Shown here piece by piece: positions 16,650 to 25,267 of a DNA stretch of 64,000 nucleotides. The DNA lies in assembly GCF_026625645.1 (NCBI RefSeq), contig NZ_CP113056.1, forward strand, positions 1,897,001 to 1,961,000. Direction: 5' to 3'. The translations under genes and the position numbers were made by a program. Position 1 is the stretch's first letter. Every line of letters starts with the position of its first letter. Source of the stretch: Ancylobacter sp. SL191 (GTDB lineage Bacteria > Pseudomonadota > Alphaproteobacteria > Rhizobiales > Xanthobacteraceae). Under the pieces are notes generated by a model. The model saw only the letters and a list, made by a program, of their open reading frames with translations, did not search any database and was not told where the DNA came from.

Positions 16650-17290
16650 GAGCAGGTCACCGTCACGCGGTTGGCGAATTGCGAGCCGAAATTGCTCGCC
16701 GAGGTCAGCGCGTTGAAGAAGCCTTCCGACAGCGTGGTGGTGCCCGTCGCCGGGTCCGGCCGGTGCAGCGCGAGCGAGCAGCCGGCGGAGTCGCCCGCCA
16801 GCTTGATCGGATCGTCGTCGGCCAGCGCGAAGGCGACGAAATAGGTGGGATCGTAGACGTCAATCGTCGTCGAACCCTTCTTTGCCTCCGGCTCGGCGAG
16901 CGGAAGGGTAAAGTGCAGCGTCAGCGACGTCCCGTCATAGGTGAGGGAGTAGTCCTTGGGCGGGGCGAAGCCGATCGCCTGCTTGCCGCGCTTGGCATAG
17001 GTGAAATAGTCGAATTCCTTGAGGGAATCGATGTTCACCTGGGCGAGTTCCTTCAGCGTCTTCTCGCTGGGCTTGCCGTCCGGCCCGGTCTCCAGTCCCT
17101 GTAGCGCGTAGCTGGAGAAGCCCTCGTCGAAGGTCCAGTCGTGGCGCACGCCGGTGAGCCGGCCATCCGGCGCATAATCGAGCTCGGCATTCACCGTGAC
17201 CCAGACATGGGGATGGGCAAAGGCCGGGGCGACGAGCCCGCACAGCACCAGAACCGCCCCGAGAAATCGCCGGATCATCCGCATCATCAC
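16646..17290 (-). CDS. zevA: DUF1007 periplasmic protein, ZevA-like
   Basis: A 214-residue secreted protein. The signal peptide ends VAPAFA, and the mature chain should start HPHVWVTV, placing histidines at positions 1 and 3. Family segments include DWTFDEGFSSYALQGL, FDYFTYAKRGKQ and YDPTYFVAFALADDDP, and two cysteines lie near the C-terminus. DUF1007 proteins pair with NicO permeases (ZevA/ZevB). Here the genes overlap by four bases, so they form one unit. A periplasmic metal-delivery role is known for the Haemophilus pair and inferred here. Confidence 0.8.
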   Translation of the reverse strand: MMMRMIRRFLGAVLVLCGLVAPAFAHPHVWVTVNAELDYAPDGRLTGVRHDWTFDEGFSSYALQGLETGPDGKPSEKTLKELAQVNIDSLKEFDYFTYAKRGKQAIGFAPPKDYSLTYDGTSLTLHFTLPLAEPEAKKGSTTIDVYDPTYFVAFALADDDPIKLAGDSAGCSLALHRPDPATGTTTLSEGFFNALTSASNFGSQFANRVTVTCS

Positions 17291-17414
17291 CCTTGCCGCA
17301 CCGCGCTCCCGCAGCGCACCGAATCTTCGCTGCCGAGTTCGGCGGAATGGTGACCGGTTCGGGGGCGGGGGCCAAGGGGGCTAAGGCAGGGTGCTTGCAA
17401 AGCCCCCAAACGCA

Positions 17415-17443
17415 ATCACCCCCGAGCAGGGCTCGGGGGTGAT
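17415..17443 (-). terminator. Strong hairpin terminator after asd
   Basis: A perfect 13-base stem (ATCACCCCCGAGC / GCTCGGGGGTGAT) with a three-base loop lies about 45 bases beyond the asd stop on the minus strand. A GCGTTTGGG tail gives only a short T tract. Confidence 0.7.
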
Positions 17444-17488
17444 GATGTCAGCGTGTTCGGAGGCTCATCAGCCCCCGCTGGGCTGGCC

Positions 17489-18526
17489 TCAGGCCGCCTT
17501 GGCGGACTTGGGCTGGAGCAGCTTGCGGTTGATCAGCGCCTCGGCGATCTGGACCGCGTTGAGCGCGGCGCCCTTGCGCAGATTGTCCGACACGCACCAG
17601 AAGGAGAGGCCGTTCTCCACCGTCGCATCCTCGCGGATGCGCGAGATGTAGGTCGCGTCCTCGCCGGCCGCCTCGTAGGGCGTGATGTAGCCGCCTGGCT
17701 CGCGCTTATCGACCACCAGGATGCCCGGCGCGGCGCGCAGGGCCGCGGTAGCCTCCTCGACGGTGATCGGATTCTCGAACTCGACGTTGACGGCTTCCGA
17801 GTGCGAGATGAAGACAGGAACGCGGACGGCGGTGCAGGTCAGCTTGATCTTGGGATCAAGGATCTTCTTGGTCTCCACCATCACCTTCCATTCCTCCTTC
17901 GTGTAGCCGTCTTCCATGAAGACGTCGATGTGAGGAATGACGTTGAAGGCGATGCGCTTGGGGAACTTCTTAGCCTCTACCGGGTCCGACACGAAGACGG
18001 CGCGGGTCTGCGCGAACAGCTCATCCATGGCGTCCTTGCCGGCGCCGGAGACCGACTGGTAGGTCGCCACGACCACGCGCTTGATGGTCGCCAGATCGTG
18101 CAGCGGCTTCAGCGCCACGACGAGCTGGGCGGTCGAGCAGTTCGGGTTGGCGATGATGTTCTTCTTGGTGAAGCCGGCGAGGGCGTCGGCATTCACCTCG
18201 GGAACCACCAGCGGCACATCGGAATCATAGCGCCAGGCCGAGGAGTTATCGATCACCACGCAGCCCTGGCGGCCGATCTTGGGCGACCACTCCTTGGAGA
18301 CGTCGCCACCGGCCGACATCAGGCAGATGTCGGTGTCCGAGAAGTCATAATTCTCAAGGGCTTTGCACTTCAGGGTCTTGTCGCCGAAGGAGACCTCCGT
18401 TCCCACCGAACGGCGGGAGGCGAGCGCGACGACCTCGTCCGCGGGAAAACCGCGTTCGGCGAGAATGTCGAGCATTTCGCGGCCCACATTGCCCGTGGCA
18501 CCGACGATAGCGACCTTGTAGCCCAT
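17489..18526 (-). CDS. asd: Aspartate-semialdehyde dehydrogenase
   Basis: The enzyme reduces aspartyl phosphate to aspartate semialdehyde with NADPH, the branch point to lysine/diaminopimelate, threonine and methionine. The N-terminal Rossmann motif is VAIVGATGNVGREML. The catalytic cysteine lies in NPNCSTAQLVV near residue 132, and the active-site histidine region is CTAVRVPVFISHSEAV. The 345-residue length matches the family. The ATG at 18526 has AGGAGAG seven bases upstream; the longer in-frame extension to 18721 is unsupported. It is a single-gene unit with its own terminator. Confidence 0.95.
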   Translation of the reverse strand: MGYKVAIVGATGNVGREMLDILAERGFPADEVVALASRRSVGTEVSFGDKTLKCKALENYDFSDTDICLMSAGGDVSKEWSPKIGRQGCVVIDNSSAWRYDSDVPLVVPEVNADALAGFTKKNIIANPNCSTAQLVVALKPLHDLATIKRVVVATYQSVSGAGKDAMDELFAQTRAVFVSDPVEAKKFPKRIAFNVIPHIDVFMEDGYTKEEWKVMVETKKILDPKIKLTCTAVRVPVFISHSEAVNVEFENPITVEEATAALRAAPGILVVDKREPGGYITPYEAAGEDATYISRIREDATVENGLSFWCVSDNLRKGAALNAVQIAEALINRKLLQPKSAKAA

Positions 18527-18875
18527 TGTGTCTCTCCTGACGGCCCTGCCATTCACAGGCTCGGGCGAGGGCGGGCTTTTACGCCGAAAGGCGGATGAGA
18601 GCAAGGTTTCGCCCGCGCCCGCGCGCCTTTGCGACGCTGCCCTCGCCGCGCGCCTCTGCCGCAACGTCACTGCGGCCGGAAGTGAGGATGGAACCACCGC
18701 CGGGCATCGCGGTTGTTCCATACCTCCATCAGGCGCCGGATGAGCCGTCGCGACCCCGCTCTATTATGCAACCTCGTACGATTTCCAGTTGTACGCGCCG
18801 GGGTCCACGCCGCGCCCGCGATGTCTAAAAGCATCCCAAACGGTATCGCCGGGCGGACATTGTCCTATTCTGATG

Positions 18876-18881
18876 TATAAT
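18876..18881 (+). promoter_or_regulatory. Candidate -10 element for the rpf response-regulator operon
   Basis: A perfect TATAAT lies 30 bases before the response-regulator start, in a short AT-rich stretch within the 384-base gap 18527-18910. No convincing TTGACA-like -35 is found at 16-18 bases spacing (the sequence there is GCGGAC), so activation or another sigma factor is possible. The rest of the gap is GC-rich and shows no gene. Confidence 0.4.
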
Positions 18882-18910
18882 ATGCGCGAAGACCGTTCAC
18901 AGGCCCCAGA

Positions 18911-21049
18911 GTGATGCCCGCGGTACTAATAATTGACGACAGTACGACCAATCGACGCATTTACTCGGAGTTGGCACGCCAGCTTGAGCCTAATGTTTAC
19001 GTGGAGATGTTCGAGAACGGAGCCGAGGCTCTGGAATGGTTGGTGGAGCATCGCGCTGATCTGATCATAACAGATTACAAGATGCCTAAAATGAACGGCG
19101 CCGAGCTGGTCCGCGCCGTTCGTGCCCTGCCGCATCTGCGCGACGTGCCCATCATTGTCGTGACCGCCTATGACGACCGCAAGTTTCGCGTTGCCTCGCT
19201 GGAGGCCGGCGCGACAGATTTTCTGCTGAGCCCGGTGGATCACGTCGAGTTTCTGGCGCGATCGCGAAACCTGTTGAAGCTGCGTCGGCAGCACCTGTTG
19301 CTTGCGGACAGGGCCGAGCAACTGGAGATCAACCTGACCGCAAAGGACCAGTTGCTGCGCGCAAGTCGCGAGGCGCTGGCCCAAGTCATCGACACCGTGC
19401 CCGCTTTCATCAGCGCGTCCGATCTCGATGGCCGCTGCGTGCTGGTGAATGTCCAGCAGGCGGCGTCCATCGGCAAGGTTCCGAACGACCTCGTCGGGCA
19501 GCCGATCGAATCGTTGATCGGTGAGGAGCGCGGGCTTGTCAGCCGTCAGCTTGACCAGATCGTGCTCAGGACAGGAAAGGCGATCGCGCCCCGCGAGGAA
19601 GAGGTCGTCACACCTGGCGGCGACCACTACATCTACCTGACCAACAAGGCGCCGCTGCATGACGGCGCGGGCCGGATCAGCGGCATTCTGACCACCTCGA
19701 TCGACGTGACCCAGCGCCGGCAGATTGAGCTGCGGCTGGAGTATCTGGCCAACCACGATTCGCTGACGGGGCTTCCGAACCGGCTTCTGCTCCGCGATCA
19801 CCTGCGCCGCGAGCTCGCGCGCGGCCGGCGTGGCAATCAGAGCTTCGCGCTGCATTTCATCGATCTGGACCGGTTCAAGGCAATCAATGATGCCCACGGG
19901 CATCACCGGGGCGACCAGCTGCTGCAGGATGTGGCGGAGAGCCTCACGCGCCTGCTCGGTCCGGGCCTGACCGTGGCGCGCCTCGGCGGCGATGAGTTCG
20001 CGGTGCTGCAGCCCGACATTAACGGGCCGGAGGATGCGGAGCGGCTGGCCGTCACGATCCTGAGGATGCTCATTGGCGAGGATGAGAATTCGTCCTCCCC
20101 GCGTATCGGGGCGAGCATCGGCATCACGGTTGCCCCTCTCGACGGCGCTGACCCCGACGACCTGCTGCGCAATTCCGACCAGGCGATGTATCTGGCCAAG
20201 TCGGTCGGCGGCAACACGGTGCGCTTCTTCGCCGCCGATATGGCGCCGCTCGCCAGCCAGCGGGCCCAGATGGAAAGCGACATGCGCGACGCCCTGAAGC
20301 GCCGCGAATTCCTGCTCCACTACCAGCCGCTGGTCGATCTGCGCAGCGGCGATGTCATCGGGACCGAGGCCCTGCTGCGCTGGGCGCACCCACAGCATGG
20401 CCTGCTGGCGCCGGGCGCGTTCCTGAGCCTCGCCGAAGAAAGCGGGCTGATCGTGCCGATCAATGAATGGGTTCTGCGCGAGGCGTGCCGCCAGGGCACG
20501 GTGTGGCGGCAGGCGGGCTTGGGCGATCTGCGCATGGCCGTGAACCTGTCCCCCGTGCAGTTCCGGCGGCAGAAGGTCGGCGAGCTCGTCCGCAGCGTGA
20601 TCGAGGAGAGCGGCTTTGCCCCCGAGCTTCTCGACCTCGAACTGACCGAAGGCATTCTCATCGACTATAATGAGACGGTGTCCGAGCAGATGCGCCTGCT
20701 GCGCTCGCTCGGCGTGAGCCTCTCGGTGGATGACTTCGGGACAGGCTACTCGTCGCTGAACTACATCCGCAATTTTCCGCTGCAGCGCCTGAAGATCGAC
20801 CGGTCCTTCGTGAAGGATCTGGCCATCGACCCGCGTGCGCTCGCCATCGTGCGGACCATCATCGAGCTCGGCCACAACCTCAATCTGAAGGTTCTGGCCG
20901 AGGGCGTCGAGGAGGCGAGCCAGCTTCAGACCCTCCGCGCGGAGGGGTGTGACGAGGTGCAGGGGTACTATTTCAGCCGGCCCGTGCCGGCGGACATGTT
21001 TGTCCAGTGGCTGTCGCACCGGGAGGGTGGGACCAACCCGACGCCATGA
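18911..21049 (+). CDS. Response regulator with PAS, GGDEF and EAL domains (RpfG-position c-di-GMP enzyme)
   Basis: A 712-residue cytoplasmic regulator. The receiver domain (1-120) has acidic D9/D10 and phospho-acceptor D55 (LIITDYKMP), and T85 is present. Where receivers have the conserved lysine of the KP pair it has S107 (FLLSPVD). A PAS-like segment (about 155-270) precedes GGDEF (280-445, RLGGDEFAV at 357-365, no RxxD inhibitory site seen) and EAL (455-705, TEALLRW, VDDFGTGYSS, LAEGVEE). Both c-di-GMP synthesis and breakdown motifs are intact. The receiver resembles that of RpfG. It starts at GTG 18911 or ATG 18914 and lies 14 bases before the RpfC-like kinase gene. Confidence 0.9.
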   Translation: MMPAVLIIDDSTTNRRIYSELARQLEPNVYVEMFENGAEALEWLVEHRADLIITDYKMPKMNGAELVRAVRALPHLRDVPIIVVTAYDDRKFRVASLEAGATDFLLSPVDHVEFLARSRNLLKLRRQHLLLADRAEQLEINLTAKDQLLRASREALAQVIDTVPAFISASDLDGRCVLVNVQQAASIGKVPNDLVGQPIESLIGEERGLVSRQLDQIVLRTGKAIAPREEEVVTPGGDHYIYLTNKAPLHDGAGRISGILTTSIDVTQRRQIELRLEYLANHDSLTGLPNRLLLRDHLRRELARGRRGNQSFALHFIDLDRFKAINDAHGHHRGDQLLQDVAESLTRLLGPGLTVARLGGDEFAVLQPDINGPEDAERLAVTILRMLIGEDENSSSPRIGASIGITVAPLDGADPDDLLRNSDQAMYLAKSVGGNTVRFFAADMAPLASQRAQMESDMRDALKRREFLLHYQPLVDLRSGDVIGTEALLRWAHPQHGLLAPGAFLSLAEESGLIVPINEWVLREACRQGTVWRQAGLGDLRMAVNLSPVQFRRQKVGELVRSVIEESGFAPELLDLELTEGILIDYNETVSEQMRLLRSLGVSLSVDDFGTGYSSLNYIRNFPLQRLKIDRSFVKDLAIDPRALAIVRTIIELGHNLNLKVLAEGVEEASQLQTLRAEGCDEVQGYYFSRPVPADMFVQWLSHREGGTNPTP

Positions 21050-21063
21050 GGTAAGGTGCCGCC

Positions 21064-23544
21064 ATGCGATCCGCCCCGCTCCAGCGCCGCCTGATGTCAC
21101 CGATTCACTGGATCGCGAGCCGCCTGCGCAACCGCGCGGACAGCGAGCACGAGATGAGCTTCAACCGGCTCATCTTTGCCTTCATCATCGTCATCGTTCT
21201 GGCGGTGAACAGCACGACCAGCGACGTCCATGAGTCGCTGCGGGTGATGGCGCTGTACATCGTGCTGGCGCTCGGTGTCCTCGGCCACATCCTCATCCGC
21301 CCTGCCATATCGCGGGCGCGGCGGGTGTTCGCGCTGCTGCTGGATTGCGGGTTTCTCGGCTGGCAGCTGCATCTGGGCGGCGAGGTTGCTGCGCTGTTCT
21401 ACCCGATCTATCTCTGGGTCATCTTCGGCAACGGCTTCCGCTTCGGTGTTGCCGCCCTCCTGACGGCGATACCCGTTGCCGTGCTCAGCTTCGCGACGGT
21501 CATGTGGACCACGCCGTTCTGGCGGGACCAGTGGCACCTGTCCCTCGGTCTGCTAGTCGGCCTTGTCATTCTGCCGGCCTATGCCGGAACCCTCATCCGC
21601 AAATTGTCGACGGCGACCAAGGTGGCGGAGGAGGCGAGCCAGGCCAAGAGTCTGTTCCTGGCGAGCGTCAGCCATGAGCTGCGCACCCCGCTCACCGCCA
21701 TCGTCGGCATGACCGGCCTGCTCCGCGGAACGCCGCTGGCGCGGGATCAGCGCGAGATGGTCGACACCGTCGATGTCGCGACCCGTTCCCTGCGGACCCT
21801 CATCGACGGGCTGCTCGATCTCTCCCGCATCGAGGCCGGGCGCATGCCGGTTCCGCATGCAGCCTTCGATCTCGTCGCGCTGCTGGTCGACGCCCGCCGG
21901 CTGGTCGAGGGGCAGGCGCGCGAGCGCGGACTAAGCTTCAACCTTCATGTGACGCCGCGCACGCCGCTCGATCTCGTCGGCAGCCGCCAGCACCTGCATG
22001 AAGTGTTGCTCAACCTCGCCGGCAATGCGGTGAAATTCACCGAGAAGGGCGGCGTGACCATCGCCGTCGACACCGAGCCTCGGGAGAACGGCCGGCTGAC
22101 CCTCATTATCGAGGTCAGCGACACAGGGATCGGCATCGCCCGCGCCGATCAGGAGCGGATCTTCGAGGACTTCACCCAGGCCGATGCCAGCATCCTCAAC
22201 CGTTTCGGCGGCACCGGCCTCGGCCTCGCGATCACCCGCCGGCTAGTCGCCCTCATGGGGGGCATCATCTCCGTGGACAGCGAGCCGGGCGTCGGGAGCA
22301 CGTTTCGACTGGAAGTGCCAATCGACGGCGCCATCCTCGACGCGGCCCATGCCACACGGGATGCCCCTCCCGTTCTGGTCTGCCGTGATACCGCCCCGCT
22401 CGCCCCGCTGCTCGACACTCTGAGTGAACTCGATCTGCCGCCCGTGATCGCCGATCTCCGGCTCGGGCCGGCCCGGATGTTCTCCCCACAGGCGGCGGGC
22501 GCTGTCCGGCTTCTGTATGAACCGGACACGCGCAACCTTGCTTTGCCGGCGCCTCCCGCCAACTCCCCGCCGCCCGTGCTCGTTCGGCCCGCATCCGAGC
22601 CGGGACTGCCGCCGCTGGAGCTGCGCCGGCTTTATGCGAGCGTGCTCGATGTGGGAGCGCCCGTCCATGAGGTGCAGCGCGCATTGAGACTGGCCCGCCG
22701 CCTTGGCGTGGCCGCGTCACTTGAGGCCGAACCGGCCCCGCCGGTGCCCCGCCTCGCCTGCCAGCTCCTTTTGGTGGACGACAACCGCGTCAACCAGCGT
22801 GTTTTCCAGCGCATTCTGGAGGGCGCCGGCCACAAGGTGCGCGTGGCGGAAACCGGCGAGCAGGCGCTCGACCTTCTCTCGGATGATGCCGACGCGTTCG
22901 ATCTGGTGCTGATGGACTTCAACATGCCCGACATGGACGGGCTGGAAGCCAGCAAGCTCTACCGGATGATGTCGACCGGCGATAATCGCCTGCCCATCGT
23001 CGGCCTCACGGCGGACGCTACCGCGCTCGGTGACAGCCGGTGGCGCGATGCCGGCATGGATGACTGTCTGATCAAGCCGGTGGAGCCGGGTGTTCTTCTG
23101 GCGATGATCGACCGCCGCGCGCGGGCCGGTGATGCCCCGGCGCCGCTGCGGGAGAATGGGGGAAGTCTCGCCTATCTCGACAGCCCGCTGCGGCCGCTGG
23201 ATGACGAGGCCATTGAGAGCCTGTGCCGCCTCGGCGGGCCGCATTTCGCGGCCGAGCTGATGGAGGATTATCTCGAGGATGCGCAGGCCATCATCGGGAG
23301 GCTCACCGCCACGGCCCGGCGGGGCGATGTGATCGGTTTCCGCAACGAGGCGCATGCGCTGCAAAGCAGCTCCGCCAATGTCGGCGCGCTGGCCCTCAGC
23401 GCCCTGTGTCAGCCCTGGCGCGACCTGCGCGGGGATGAGCTTCGCGCCCGCGCCGACGACCTTGATCGTCTGGCGCAACATCAGTTGGCCCGCACCCGCG
23501 TGGCGATGCGGGCCTGTTCGGTGCGCCTGAAGAATGCGGGATAG
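21064..23544 (+). CDS. rpfC: RpfC-like hybrid sensor histidine kinase for a DSF-type signal
   Basis: The 826-residue protein has an N-terminal sensor region (about 20-180) with several transmembrane helices. It contains NRADSEHE and LGGEVAA plus [12 protein letters not shown], segments that match my recollection of the RpfC input region. HisKA carries H204 ([14 protein letters not shown]), and HATPase has [18 protein letters not shown] and GGTGLGLA. A receiver (about 566-690) has [10 protein letters not shown], a phospho-Asp in [11 protein letters not shown], and a KPVEP lysine. A C-terminal HPt domain has its histidine near 763 ([15 protein letters not shown]). Xanthomonas RpfC has the same domain order. 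A GAGGTAAGG site precedes the start at 21064. It is convergent with the rpfF-like gene. Confidence 0.9.
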   Translation: MRSAPLQRRLMSPIHWIASRLRNRADSEHEMSFNRLIFAFIIVIVLAVNSTTSDVHESLRVMALYIVLALGVLGHILIRPAISRARRVFALLLDCGFLGWQLHLGGEVAALFYPIYLWVIFGNGFRFGVAALLTAIPVAVLSFATVMWTTPFWRDQWHLSLGLLVGLVILPAYAGTLIRKLSTATKVAEEASQAKSLFLASVSHELRTPLTAIVGMTGLLRGTPLARDQREMVDTVDVATRSLRTLIDGLLDLSRIEAGRMPVPHAAFDLVALLVDARRLVEGQARERGLSFNLHVTPRTPLDLVGSRQHLHEVLLNLAGNAVKFTEKGGVTIAVDTEPRENGRLTLIIEVSDTGIGIARADQERIFEDFTQADASILNRFGGTGLGLAITRRLVALMGGIISVDSEPGVGSTFRLEVPIDGAILDAAHATRDAPPVLVCRDTAPLAPLLDTLSELDLPPVIADLRLGPARMFSPQAAGAVRLLYEPDTRNLALPAPPANSPPPVLVRPASEPGLPPLELRRLYASVLDVGAPVHEVQRALRLARRLGVAASLEAEPAPPVPRLACQLLLVDDNRVNQRVFQRILEGAGHKVRVAETGEQALDLLSDDADAFDLVLMDFNMPDMDGLEASKLYRMMSTGDNRLPIVGLTADATALGDSRWRDAGMDDCLIKPVEPGVLLAMIDRRARAGDAPAPLRENGGSLAYLDSPLRPLDDEAIESLCRLGGPHFAAELMEDYLEDAQAIIGRLTATARRGDVIGFRNEAHALQSSSANVGALALSALCQPWRDLRGDELRARADDLDRLAQHQLARTRVAMRACSVRLKNAG

Positions 23545-23586
23545 ACGCCCCCGGCGGCCCCAGAGCCGCCAGGGGCAGGTGGCGTG

Positions 23587-24552
23587 TCACTCGGCGGCCG
23601 TCAGCAGCGGCATGGGCGACTGAAGCCCGGCAAGCCGCTTATTCTGGGCGGCGCAGAGCCGGTCCATCTTCCGCAGATCGGCCTCGGTCAGGTTCAGGGC
23701 GGCCTCGGCCCAGATGTCGACCACGTCGATCAGCTCCGCCAGCGTCACCGGGTTCACCCGGCGACGTGCCCGGTAGACGGCGAGGTGCGCGTTATGCTTG
23801 CGGCTGTGGCGCGCAATGTAGTCCATCGCCGCCTGCTGGCCTTGCCCGTCCTCGGCGAGCACGTCGACCACGCCCATGGCGTGCAGTTCCTCGGCGGTAT
23901 GGACCCGGCCGGAGAGAATGAGCGCTTCCGCCTTTGCCCGGTCCATACGCCGCGACAGGAAGCTGTAGGCGCCCATGCCGGGGAACATGTTGAACAGGAT
24001 TTCCGGCAGGCCCATCTTGGCGCTGCGTTCGGCCACGATCAGGTCGAAGGACAGCGCATGCTCGAAGCCGCCTCCCAGCGCGTCGCCCTGCACCAGCGCC
24101 ATGGTGACGACGGGGCTGTCGAAGGCCACCGCATTGCGGTGAATGGCGGTGACGGCGACATGCCCATAATGGCGCATCGCCGCGAGGTCGCGGGTGCGGA
24201 TCCGCGCGGCGAAATGCCCGAGATCGCCGCCGAGATTGTAAATGCCGGGCACGTCCGAGGCCATGACGAACCAGGAGAAGGGGGCCGCCGCCGGGTCCGG
24301 GAGATCGGCGAAGCTGCGGGTGATGGCCCCCTGCAGGCAACTGATGTCGTGCATCAGTTCATGCGTATAGGACGGCTTTCCAACCGGTCGCATGAACGTC
24401 CAGCAAATCGAGTTCACCGTATCGATGCTGAGGCGAAGGTTAGCATAGCCGTTGCCATGTATGGCTTGAACGGCCTCTTCTTGGGCGTGGGTGGCGGGAA
24501 GGGCGGTGACGTCAACCGCGCCGGCGACATGATTCAGGGCAATCAGGGACAC
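23587..24552 (-). CDS. rpfF: RpfF-like DSF synthase (crotonase family)
   Basis: A 321-residue crotonase-fold enzyme matching RpfF, which makes cis-2-unsaturated fatty acid (DSF) signals from acyl-ACP by dehydration and thioesterase action. Diagnostic segments are YNLGGDLGHF, VQGDALGGGFEHALS, MGLPEILFNMFPGMGAYSF, AEELHAMGVVDVLAEDGQG and LRKMDRLCAAQNKRL. The two catalytic glutamates, E164 (GGGFE) and E184 (GLPE), are 20 residues apart, as are E141 and E161 in Xanthomonas RpfF. Ordinary enoyl-CoA hydratases lack the NLGGDL and FPGMGAYSF signatures. The GTG at 24552 has GGAG seven bases upstream; an ATG at 24627 would add 25 residues without a ribosome site. It is convergent with rpfC. Confidence 0.92.
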   Translation of the reverse strand: MSLIALNHVAGAVDVTALPATHAQEEAVQAIHGNGYANLRLSIDTVNSICWTFMRPVGKPSYTHELMHDISCLQGAITRSFADLPDPAAAPFSWFVMASDVPGIYNLGGDLGHFAARIRTRDLAAMRHYGHVAVTAIHRNAVAFDSPVVTMALVQGDALGGGFEHALSFDLIVAERSAKMGLPEILFNMFPGMGAYSFLSRRMDRAKAEALILSGRVHTAEELHAMGVVDVLAEDGQGQQAAMDYIARHSRKHNAHLAVYRARRRVNPVTLAELIDVVDIWAEAALNLTEADLRKMDRLCAAQNKRLAGLQSPMPLLTAAE

Positions 24553-25267
24553 GATCTCGCTCCATGGTGGGTGAGGTGAGGAAGCCCTACCCGGCGCGTG
24601 GCGGCGCCCGGGCAGTTCACCTTCCATTAGGCGTGGCGCGGCGCCCGAGAGCCAGAAGTTATTCAGTCAATGGCTGCAATTTGTTGACATTGATACTCAT
24701 TACAACTTAGGCGGCGCAAAGAACACCGATAACAACTTGGACAGTTGGATCCAAAGGTAGCGGGCTCTTCTAAGCAGCGGCAGCCACCAGGCGTGGCCCG
24801 CGCTCTGCAGCAAGGCGCTTGCGAAATGACGCAGCGGCAATGTTCGGTTCGGCCACGCGGCCCGACTCATCGCCTGATTATGCGATCTATGGAAACCCCG
24901 CAGAAGTAACTTGTAACACCACACTCAGTCATTCTGAGCTAGAACATTGTCACCTGATGTTAGCGCAACTTCATCAGGCTCGGCTGGGGCGCTGACCCAT
25001 GACTTCACCCGTCGAACAGCGCCCCAGTCACCCTTCCGAGAAGCAAATAAGGCCAGTCATAGTGACGCGTATGCGTCGCAGTGGCATGCAGCGTCATGTG
25101 TCATATCAAAATAATACATAAGCGAAATGCTCGGACACGTATGCGCAGTAAAATAGCCTGAAATCGGTCGATTATCGTGCGACGGACGAAAGCCCCGGGG
25201 ATTTTGCCGTCTCGGACGGCTCGATCGCGCCGGGGTCATGAAATAAATCGGCGCTGAGTGGTGTAAT
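24553..25267. other. AT-enriched intergenic region between rpfF and the BamA gene; no gene seen
   Basis: This 715-base stretch has noticeably more A+T than its surroundings. Small ORFs at 24700-24924 and 25057-25239 have no ribosome sites or recognisable sequence. It must hold the promoters of the divergent rpfF and BamA genes. One element, TGACATTGATACTCA near 24684-24698, fits a TGA-N9-TCA pattern like RirA-type iron boxes, but the motif is short and the match may be chance. CTCAG-N5-CTGAG near 24925 is another small inverted repeat. Confidence 0.5.

Noticed and set aside
18926..21100. A 724-residue open frame antisense to the response regulator
   Set aside because: Composition is typical of an antisense shadow; the plus strand has intact receiver, GGDEF and EAL motifs.
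23587..24552. Plain enoyl-CoA hydratase of fatty-acid oxidation
   Set aside because: The NLGGDL, FPGMGAYSF and MDRL signatures, with convergence on an RpfC-like kinase, fit RpfF much better.
24700..24924. A 74-residue ORF in the gap between rpfF and bamA
   Set aside because: No ribosome site, domain or codon bias supports it.
25057..25239. A 60-residue ORF before bamA
   Set aside because: No ribosome site and no resemblance to any family; it overlaps the probable bamA promoter.
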